A DNA stretch of 64,000 bases from CAVXNP01 sp963763305 (GTDB taxonomy: Bacteria; Pseudomonadota; Gammaproteobacteria; Xanthomonadales; Rhodanobacteraceae): positions 1,302,001-1,366,000 of the forward strand of contig CAVXNP010000001.1 in the NCBI GenBank assembly GCA_963763305.1, written 5' to 3'. Positions 1-7,710 of the stretch are shown here, in pieces. A program made the translations under genes and the position numbers. How positions within the stretch are numbered: position 1 is the stretch's first letter; the number at the start of each line of letters is the position of its first letter. A model generated the notes under the pieces. The model did not search any database. It saw only the letters and a program-made list of their open reading frames with translations, and was not told the origin of the DNA.

Positions 1-1
1 G

Positions 2-1261
2 GTCTACACCCAGGCCGACGCCTACGCCAAGGCGGCCGATCGCGTTCGCCGGGCGGTGGCGCGGCAGCCGGGCTGGCCACCTAGCCACTTCAACCTGGCC
101 ACCGCGCATGGTCGCGACCGGCGACCTGGACGGCGCCGAGCAGCACGCTCGAGACCTGCCTGGGGCTGGACCCGACCCTGTGGCAGGCGCACCTCACCCT
201 GGCCCAGCTGCAGACGGCAGAGCCCGGTCGACAACCACCTGCCGCGCCTGCAGTCGCTGCTGGCCGCGCGCGCCGGCCGATGCGGACGCCGCGCTGTATC
301 CTGCAACCTGGCGCTGGCCAAGGAATACGAGGACCTGGGCCAGTATCGACCGCGCCTTCGCCTGTCTGGCCGCGGCAAGGCGGCCGGCGGCGCGGGGCGC
401 GCCTACCGCATCGAACGCGACCAGCGCGCTGTTCGAGGCGCTGATGCGCGCCTTCCCCGACACCGGCGCCCGACCCCGCCGGAGGCGATCCCAGCGCCGG
501 CGCCCGATCTTCGTGGTCGGCATGCCGCGTTCGGGCACCACGCTGGTCGAGCGCATCCTCACCGCGCATCCGCCGTGCTACGCCGCCGGCGAGCTGCTGA
601 ACTTCGGGGTGGTGCTGAAGCGCCTTCCGGCAGCCGCACGCCGCTGCTGCTGGACCCCGATACGGTGGCCCGCGCTCGCGCGGAGCTGACCCGCGGCGCT
701 GGGCAGCGCGTACCTGGCCAGCACCCTGCCCGGCCACCGCGGCGCGCCGCGCTTCGTCGACAAGCTGCCGCACAACTTCCTCTATGCCGGCTTCATCGCC
801 GCACGCGCTTGCCCAAGGCACGCATCATCTGCCTGCGACGCGATCCGCTGGACACCTGCCTGGGCAATTTCCGCCAGCTGTTCGCGCCGCAGCTCGCCGC
901 TACTACGACTACTCGTTCGACCTGCTCGACACCGGCCGCTACTACGTGCTGTTCGACTGCGCTGATGGCGCATTGGCAGCCGGGTGCTTCCCGGGACGCA
1001 TCCTGGAGGTGAGCTACGAGGCGCTGGTGCGGCGCCCGGAGGCCGAGATCGCGCCGGCTGCCTGCGACACTGCCGGCTGCCCTGGCACGCCGACTGCCTG
1101 CACTTCGAGCGCAACCGGGCGCCGGTGGCCACCGCCAGTGCGGTGCAGGTGCGCTCGCCGATCCACCGCGGCGCGATCGGCCGCTGGCGCAACTATGCGA
1201 ACGAGACTGGCACCGCTGCGCGGCCTGTTGCGCGACGCCGGCATGCGCGCTGCCCGACTGA
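2..1261 (+). pseudogene. TPR/sulfotransferase family gene, 5' end outside window, many frameshifts
   Basis: Pieces of one protein can be read only by hopping between all three forward frames. A TPR-like segment opens the window (QPGWPPSHFNLA, then TLWQAHLTLAQLQ). Near 510-560 comes the PAPS-binding 5'-phosphosulfate loop, read as FVVGMPRSGTTLVERIL, followed by KLPHNFLYAGFI and ARIICLRRDPLDTCLGNF, typical of bacterial TPR-containing sulfotransferases. The family moves sulfate from PAPS to a protein or glycan. The probable stop is the TGA at 1259-1261, 34 bases from the convergent TonB receptor. Reading frame is lost roughly every 40-80 bases while local protein similarity persists. That looks more like uncorrected sequencing indels, perhaps near a contig end, than an old pseudogene, but decay cannot be excluded. 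The family call is sound; the state of the gene is uncertain. Confidence 0.7.
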
Positions 1262-1295
1262 CATCACGGCCCCGCCGACGCCGGCCGTCGTTACC

Positions 1296-4175
1296 TCAGA
1301 ACCGGTAGTTCGCCTCCAGGTAGATGGCCCGTCCGTAGACGTTGTAGTTGCTGGTGTTGTACGGCGTGTCCGAGGTGCCCGGGTAGCTGACATCCGGCGG
1401 CGGCATCTTGTTGAACACGTTGTCGACCAGCAGCGACAGGCCCAGGTTCTCGACCGGGTTGTAGGTCACACTGACGTTGTACAGGATCCACGGTGGCAGG
1501 CGGCCGGCACCCTCGGTCGCTGTAGTCGTCGGTGATGGTCGCCAGGTAGTTCGGTGCGCTGCCATAGCGGTTGAAGTACACCGTGCCGCTCCACTGCTTG
1601 TTCGGCGTCCAGGTCAGCGAGCCGTTGACCTTCGACTTGAAGTCGGTGGTGTAGTACGGGTGCCGCAGCAGGTCCAGCATCGGGTCGGTCGGGTAAGCCT
1701 GGTAGGCGTGCTTGAGCACGTCGCTGTAGGACGTCTGCACCGCCAGCTGGCCAAACCGGCCGACGTCGAAGACGTAGCTGAAGTTCGCCACCACCGCGTT
1801 GACCTGCTCGTTGGACACGTTCACCTTGGGCGTGGAGATCTCCTGGATCTGGCCGAGCAGGGCCGGGTTGGTGGACACGCCGCGGACGATCTTGCTGAAG
1901 GCGTTCTGGCAGGTGGCCGAGGTCATGTCCAGGGTGCCGATGTCGCACAGGTATTCGACCTGGGACAGGTTGTCCGAGCTCTCGGTATTGACCTCGTTGT
2001 TGATGTCGTAGTGCAGGTAGTCCGCACTGACCGACATGCGCTCCACCGGCGCCCACACCACGCCATAGCTCCACACCTTCGCGGTAATCGGCTTGAGCGA
2101 CGGGCTGCCGGACTGCTGTCCGAAGAACTGGGTGCTGTCGTAGGGGGTGGGACAATTGGCGACATCCGACGGCCCGTAACCGAGCCGGGCGCAGTTGAGG
2201 TAGTCGGGCACGAAACTGTAGTAGCCGCTGTTCCCCTGGAATTCGTCGGCAAGGGTCGGGGCCTTGAAGGCGGTGCCATATCGCCCGCGCAGCAGCAACG
2301 AATCAAACGGCCGGTACTCGATACCCAGGTTGTAGGTGCTGTGGTTGACGTTCTCGCCCCCCACCTTGTAGTTGTCGTAGCGCCCGGACACGTCCAGCGT
2401 GACCTGGCTCAGCACCGGCAGGCGGAACTCGGTGGTGGCCGCATAGCGCGTGCGGCTGCCGGCACCCTGCACGTCGGTGGTGCCCCATACCTCGCCGTTG
2501 AGCAGGCGCGGGTCGGGCACGTAGGACCACCCCTGGTTGCCGCCTTCGAGCACCACTGCGACGCCGGCGTCCCCGCCGGGCAGGGTGAACAGCGAGCTGT
2601 TGGTCAGCTGGCCGCGCAGCATGTTGTCCCAGGTCTTGGCGCGGGTGTCGGTGAAGCCGGTGAAGCTGGCGAAATCCGCCGGCGACATCGGCTGGTAGAA
2701 AGCCGCGTAGTCCGGCGTGAAACCGGGTAGGCCCCGTAGTAGGGGTCCAGCCCCTGCTGCGGACCGAGCACGTTCTGCTCGAAGTACGCATCGATCGGGC
2801 CGGCCAGCCGCTGCAGGCTGCGGGACAGCAGGTGGTCGTCGGAGTGGGTGAAGGCCAGGTCGTAGTCCCAGAAGGACTGCCCGAAGGTGCCCTTGGCGCC
2901 CAGCGTGAGCATGTACGAGTTCTCGTACTGCCGGTCCATGATCGACTTGAAGCCACCCACTTCCTCGGGCGCGAACGCGCGCTGCAGGTTGACGAAGTCG
3001 TCCAGCCTCGGGTCGTAGTAGGCGCCGTAATCCACGCCGGTCCCCCACCAGGTGTAGCCGGAGCCGATCGAGTAGCGCTGCTCCTGGTAGTTGTACAGCA
3101 GGTCGCCGTACAGCTGCAGGTTGTCGCTTACGTCGAAGGTCGCGTGGGTATAGAGGTTGGCCGTCTCCTGGTCGTTGGTCAGGGTGCGGTAACCGGGGGT
3201 ATAGAACGAGCCGCAGTAGGTGCGTCCGTCGGTACGCGTGCGCAACCCCTCGGTGCCATGGAACAGCCCGGTGAGGTTGGCGCAGTTGGCCGGGTCCTGG
3301 AAGTAGTACGCACCGCTGAACGGGCTGTACACCAGGAAGTCACGCGACGCCGTCGCCGGGCCGGTGCCACGGGTGAAGTACTGGCTGGTCAGCGGGCGGT
3401 CGAAGCCCCAGATCGGCTGGGTGCTCTGGTACTGGGCCCCCACCAGCACGTTGAATTTGCCGAAGGTGAAGCTGTCGGCCAGGCTGACCCGGCGATCGGC
3501 GCCACCGCCGCCGGAGGGGTGCCAGCCATAGCGGACGTCGAGCGTAGGCGCGTCGATCTGTTTCTTCAGCACGATGTTGATCACGCCGGCAATCGCGTCC
3601 GACCCGTAGAGCGAGGATTGGCCGCCCGGCAGGATGTCGATGTGATCGACCATGTCCATCGGGATGCCGCTGAGGTTGTTGAACGCGTCGCTGCCGTTGT
3701 ACAGCCCCGGGAAGTTGCCCATCGGCCGACCGTCGATCAGGTACTTGACGAAACCCACCGGCAAGCCGAACAGGCTCAGCGTCTGCGCGCCCTGCGTGAA
3801 CCCGCCCGACGCCTGCGAGCCCTGCACGCTGCCGGTGGCGAATGAGGATTGCTGCAGCGCCTCGGCCACGGTGTTGAAACCGCGCACCTGCATGTCTTCG
3901 GCGGTAATGGTGGTTACCGGCGTGGCCGTCTCGACCTGGGTCTGCGGGATCAGCGAGCCGGTCACCGTGACGGTCTCCAGCTTCTGCGCACGACGCTGTG
4001 CGTCGCGGTTGGCGCTGGTCTGTTCCTGCGCGGCCGGGGCGTTTCCGGTGGCGTCCTGGCTGGCTGCGTCCTGGCCGGCAGCCGGCGTCGGGGCGGGAGG
4101 CACGTCCTGCGCGCGTACGGGCGTCCAGGCTGACAGTGCTGCCAACACGGCAGCGGCGAGTGTGGATTTGAACAT
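1296..4175 (-). CDS. TonB-dependent receptor, two frameshifts
   Basis: Outer-membrane beta-barrel receptor of about 959 residues once two frameshifts are bridged. ATG 4175 is chosen because a signal peptide follows (MFKSTLAAAVLAALSAWTPVRAQ); an upstream in-frame ATG at 4265 would only add an arginine-rich tail. After a Pro/Ala/Gln-rich linker comes the plug domain, with a TonB-box-like ETVTVTGS, then ITAEDMQVRGF, YLIDGRPMGNF and the plug end YGSDAIAGVINIVLKK. The barrel finishes with the aromatic C-terminus NYRF expected of BamA substrates. Frame changes lie near 2727 (one G apparently missing in a CCCGG run) and near 1515. The family in Xanthomonadales takes up siderophores, sugars or peptides; the substrate here cannot be read. 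It converges on the sulfotransferase gene. The function is probably intact and the breaks are probably sequence errors. Confidence 0.85.
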
Positions 4176-4490
4176 GGCATATATCCGGCGGCGTGGAGGG
4201 GGGCCCGAGGTGCCTGGGCCTCCGGCCGCGCACCTCGCCACGGTCGCGCAACGAGCGACCTGCAAGCCTCCCCGGGGTCCCTGAAGTCAGGCCCGCAGGA
4301 GGCATCTGGCGATCCGTTTATCGCCCCGGGAACGCAAACATCGCGCATGGTTAACGTGACGCCGCCAAAGACGCCCGTTCCCGTTCATATGCACGACAGT
4401 TCGGTGAAGAAAGACCGGACCCGGCCGCTGCTGCGCCAACCGGGGCCGGGGTCCGGCCTGCCCATGGTCCCGACACGCGGGTGTGCGCCC
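4176..4490. other. Leader/promoter region of the TonB receptor
   Basis: Non-coding stretch between the receptor start and the inverted-repeat element. Positions 4300-4400 are somewhat AT-richer than the surroundings, but I find no convincing -35/-10 pair and no recognisable riboswitch. Confidence 0.4.
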
Positions 4491-4773
4491 CAGGGATGGT
4501 CTGATCAACCAGACGCAGGCGGCATGATGCTCAAAAGGCCGGCAGGGTGTGTCGTGCGGCGCCGGGCAGACTGGCCGTCTGTTCAAGCCGCGCGGCGCAG
4601 CATGGCGGCCTTTCGAACATCACCCCTTTCTGCATGGTTCTCGGTCGGTGGGGGCCGATTCTGTTTGTCCACAGGGCGCCGCCTCGACAGACGCCCTGCC
4701 TTCATCGCCACCCTGTGCCCTGCGAACAAACAGCATCGGTGACGCCTGCGCCTGGTTGATCAGAGCATCCCTA
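4491..4773. repeat. MITE-like inverted-repeat element
   Basis: A 30-bp inverted repeat with 3 mismatches bounds the segment. The left arm at 4491-4520 contains TCTGATCAACCAGACGCAGG. The right arm at 4744-4773 is its complement with one change in that core. Nested inside, 4655-4668 (CCGATTCTGTTTGT) pairs with 4726-4739 with one mismatch, and the pairing extends imperfectly through a CAGGGC stretch. The segment has no convincing ORF. Its right arm runs through the stop codon of the downstream minus-strand permease gene. The size and nested structure fit a small non-autonomous element or a structured intergenic repeat. No target-site duplication is evident. Confidence 0.55.
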
Positions 4774-5802
4774 GAGCAGCCGCCGTGCTTCCAGCTCGCT
4801 CTTGAGGTAGGCGTAGTAGATCGGGCCGGCGACCAGCCCGGGCAGGCCGAAGATCGCCTCCATCAGCAGCATCGCGATCAGCAGTTCCCAGGCGCTGGCG
4901 CGGATCTGGGTGCCGATGATGCGCGCGTTGAGCAGGTATTCGAGCTTGTGGATCAGCACCAGGAACACCAGCGCCGCCACCCCCACGCCCAGCGACACCG
5001 ACAGCGCGGCGACGGTCACCGCGGTGTTGGAGATCAGGTTGCCGATCACCGGCAGCAGCCCGACCACGAAGGTCAGCACCACCAGGGTCTTGGCCAGCGG
5101 CACATGCACGCCGAACAGCGGCAGTGCACCGAACAGGAAGATCGCGGTGAACGCGGTGTTGATCACCGAGATCTTGATCTGCGCGAACACGATGTTGTGG
5201 AAGGCCACCGCCAGGTGATGCGTGCGCCGGCCCAGCGCCACCGCCAGTGGCCCCAGCTGCGACACCGGCTTGGTGCGGCTCAGCGCCACGATCGCGCCCA
5301 GCACCAGTCCGACCAGAATGTGCGCCAGCGCCCGGGCGGTGTCCTTGCCGACCAGCTGCAGGCTGCCGGCATGCTTGCGGGTCAGCTCGGTGGCCATCAC
5401 CCGCAGTTCGTCCACGCTGTCCGGCAACGAGCTGACCAGGGCCGGCGGCAGCTGCTGGCGCGCCTTTTCCACCAGCGGCATCAGCTGGGTATCCCACAGC
5501 GCCCGCGGGTTGCCGATCTCGGTCCGGATGAAGCTGATCGCACCCAGCGTCAGCAGCAGCAGCAGGCCGACCACGATGACGCCCAGCAGCGCCACCACCA
5601 CCACCCGCGCGCGATCGCCGGACAACCGCCGCTCCAGCAACGGGCTGGCCGTCTGCACCAGCTCGTAGACCAGCAACCCGGCCAGCAGGGCCGGCAACAG
5701 GCGCAGCCACAGCACCAGCAGCAGCGCCAGGCCGGCCAGCACGTAGCTGGCGGTGCTGACCGCACGCGAAGGCTCTTGCAGGGAAGGCAACGGTTGCGAC
5801 AT
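4771..5802 (-). CDS. AI-2E/PerM family membrane permease
   Basis: 343-residue polytopic inner-membrane protein. The hydrophobic N-terminal pair (SYVLAGLALLLVLWLRLLPA, then LLAGLLVYELVQ), a long central soluble helix region rich in Glu/Gln/Arg (residues about 80-160) and a C-terminal hydrophobic block with GLLPVIGNLISN, ending in the HKLEYLLNARIIG segment, match the AI-2E transporter/PerM family. Members have been linked to AI-2 export and to Na+/H+ exchange; the substrate cannot be deduced here. ATG 5802 follows the usual short MSQP-type N-terminus. The TAG stop lies inside the right arm of the inverted-repeat element 4491-4773. The gene is divergent from the phosphatase gene, with about 340 bases between them. 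Confidence 0.85.
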   Translation of the reverse strand: MSQPLPSLQEPSRAVSTASYVLAGLALLLVLWLRLLPALLAGLLVYELVQTASPLLERRLSGDRARVVVVALLGVIVVGLLLLLTLGAISFIRTEIGNPRALWDTQLMPLVEKARQQLPPALVSSLPDSVDELRVMATELTRKHAGSLQLVGKDTARALAHILVGLVLGAIVALSRTKPVSQLGPLAVALGRRTHHLAVAFHNIVFAQIKISVINTAFTAIFLFGALPLFGVHVPLAKTLVVLTFVVGLLPVIGNLISNTAVTVAALSVSLGVGVAALVFLVLIHKLEYLLNARIIGTQIRASAWELLIAMLLMEAIFGLPGLVAGPIYYAYLKSELEARRLL

Positions 5803-6142
5803 CGGGTGTTTCTGAGGGGAAGGGGGCGGTCAGTCTGTCAGTCACCGCGCCCGCTCGCCAGCCCCAGCCGCTGGCCGGGGCCGACGCCCGTCCCTCGAGG
5901 AGGCGCGGGCAGCTCTGCGCAGACGGCAAACGCTCGAAGACAAAGGCCGCGCAGATCTCCGCAAGGCCCGCAGCACATGGCGCGGTGGTGCCAGGACAGC
6001 CGGCCGGGCGTCGTCAAAGCGCCCGACCCGGCGGAACCTGCCGGGCAGCATGCCGCCTGCGCAGAGCTGTGCAGAACATCCTCAACCGTCATCTGCATCG
6101 CCTACACTGCGGCCTTGCCCGGTCAGCCACTACAGGAAACCC
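5803..6142. other. Divergent intergenic region with an inverted repeat
   Basis: Gene-free stretch between two divergent genes, so promoters for both must lie here, but none stands out. It contains a 19-bp inverted repeat, CAGCTCTGCGCAGACGGCA at 5910-5928 against 6051-6069, with one mismatch and 122 bases between the arms. It resembles a short non-autonomous element. Another inverted-repeat element sits on the other side of the same permease gene. Confidence 0.5.
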
Positions 6143-7048
6143 ATGCTGCCTCGTCTTCCCGCCGCCCTCGCCCTGGTCGCCCTGCTGGCCGGGTGCGCCA
6201 CCACCACGCCCACGCCCGTGGCGACACCGACCGAGGTCGCCCCGGCGGCGCACACACCCACGACCCCGGCCAGCACACCGGCGGACGACAACCTCAACGC
6301 GGTGATCTGGAGCCAGCGCGCGCTCGAGCACGACCTGATCTACCTGCAGACCTACCGCGATGCCCGGCAGCAACTGCTCCAGGCATTGCACGATCCGCAC
6401 TGGGACGCCTTGGCCAAGGACGACCGCACCACCGCGCTGAAAGGGCTCAAGCCGGCGGTGGTGCTGGACATCGACGAGACCGTGCTGGACAACTCGCCCT
6501 ACCAGGCGCGGCTGATCCGCAGCGGCGGCGAGTACAACGAGGCCGACTGGGCCGCCTGGTGCAAGGAGCGCAAGGCCCGCGCACTACCCGGTGCGCTGGA
6601 TTTCACCCGCTTCGCCGCCGACCACGGCATCACCGTGTTCTACGTCTCCAACCGGGCCAAGGACCTGGACCAGGCGACCCTGGACAACCTGCGCCAGGAT
6701 GGCTTTCCGGTGGCCGGGCCACAGGTGTTCCTGGGGCTGGGCACGTTCGTGCCCGGTTGCGAGCAGGTCGGCAGCGAGAAAGGCTGCCGGCGCCAGCTGA
6801 TCGGCCAGCACTACCGCGTGCTGATGCAGTTCGGCGACCAGCTGGGCGACTTCGTCACGGTGCTGGGCAATACCGAAGACCTGCGACAGCAGGCGCTGGC
6901 GCCGTACCGGGAGTGGATCGGCCGCCGCTGGTTCGTGCTGCCCAACCCGACCTACGGCGCGTGGGAGCCGGCGTTGTTCAACAACGACTGGACCCTGCCT
7001 CGCGACGAGCGCCGTCGGCAAAAGATCAATGCGCTGATTACTCACTGA
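6143..7048 (+). CDS. Acid phosphatase/5'-nucleotidase, lipoprotein e(P4) family
   Basis: 301-residue HAD-superfamily class C acid phosphatase, predicted to be an outer-membrane lipoprotein hydrolysing phosphomonoesters such as nucleotides in the periplasm. ATG 6143 is preferred over an in-frame ATG at 6050 because it is followed directly by a lipoprotein signal with lipobox LLAGC (Cys18). A Thr/Pro/Ala-rich tether follows. The HAD nucleophile motif DIDETVLDN lies near residue 110, with VFYVSNR as the second HAD motif and QFGDQLGDF as the C-terminal acidic motif. The length fits e(P4) proteins of about 270-300 residues. A strong rho-independent terminator follows at 7188. It is monocistronic. 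Confidence 0.9.
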   Translation: MLPRLPAALALVALLAGCATTTPTPVATPTEVAPAAHTPTTPASTPADDNLNAVIWSQRALEHDLIYLQTYRDARQQLLQALHDPHWDALAKDDRTTALKGLKPAVVLDIDETVLDNSPYQARLIRSGGEYNEADWAAWCKERKARALPGALDFTRFAADHGITVFYVSNRAKDLDQATLDNLRQDGFPVAGPQVFLGLGTFVPGCEQVGSEKGCRRQLIGQHYRVLMQFGDQLGDFVTVLGNTEDLRQQALAPYREWIGRRWFVLPNPTYGAWEPALFNNDWTLPRDERRRQKINALITH

Positions 7049-7187
7049 CAAATCAGTTAGTTAACGCACATAACATGAAGTGTTGCCTTAGCTTTAACGA
7101 ATCGCTAAGCTAGGCGCGCCGACTCCTGCTGACCTCCAGAACACCGCAGGCCAAGGCCATTTCCCTTCCGGCACTGCCGGGAATCCA
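7049..7187. other. 3' flank of the phosphatase gene
   Basis: Non-coding, with an AT-richer patch at 7049-7115 unlike the neighbouring DNA. It leads into the terminator at 7188. It may simply be a 3' untranslated region, or the body of a small RNA ending at that terminator; the sequence does not decide. Confidence 0.3.
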
Positions 7188-7219
7188 CCCCGCGAGTTCT
7201 CTCGCGGGGTTTTTCTTTT
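7188..7219 (+). terminator. Rho-independent terminator
   Basis: Perfect 9-bp stem, CCCCGCGAG at 7188-7196 and CTCGCGGGG at 7201-7209, with a TTCT loop, followed by TTTTTCTTTT. It lies about 140 bases after the phosphatase stop codon. Confidence 0.9.
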
Positions 7220-7280
7220 GTGGCCGGCACCACGGCGCTTCCCCGAGACCCGGTTGCAGCCGGATCCCGCCACGGGAACA

Positions 7281-7651
7281 AGAGCGTCGCGGTTGAAACC
7301 GCTCCTACAAGGTAGACAGCTCCACGCAGGCCCACCCCTGCAGGAGCGGCTTCAGCCGCGACCGCCACCCGCCAGCCGGATCCCGCCACGGGAACAAGAG
7401 CGTCGCGGTTGAAACCGCTCCTACAAGGTAGACAGCTCCACGCAGGCCTACCCCTGCAGGAGCGGCTTCAGCCGCGACCGCCACCCGCCAGCCGGATCCC
7501 GCCACGGAGAACAAGAGCGTCGCGGTTGAAACCGCTCCTACAAGGTAGCAGCTCCACGCAGGCACCCCTGAGGAGCGGCTTCAGCCGCGACCGCCGGCCG
7601 CCAGCCGGATCCCGCCAACAAGACGTCGCGGTTGAAACCGCTCCTACAAGG
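7281..7651. repeat. REP array, GGAGCGG family, about 117-bp period
   Basis: Four copies of GTCGCGGTTGAAACCGCTCC begin near 7284, 7400, 7517 and 7624. They alternate with inverted partners such as GGAGCGGCTTCAGCCGCGAC and a conserved spacer containing CCAGCCGGATCCCGCCA. The last unit is shortened. The array ends 60 bases before plsB. Confidence 0.85.
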
Positions 7652-7710
7652 TAGGCGGCTCCGCGCAGGCGTACCCCTGCGCGGGCGGCGCCACCAGCTA
7701 GAATGGGCGG

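Noticed and set aside
7049..7219. tmRNA or other stable RNA ending at the strong terminator
   Set aside because: No tRNA-like acceptor fold, no tag reading frame and no known RNA signature could be traced; it is more simply the phosphatase 3' region.
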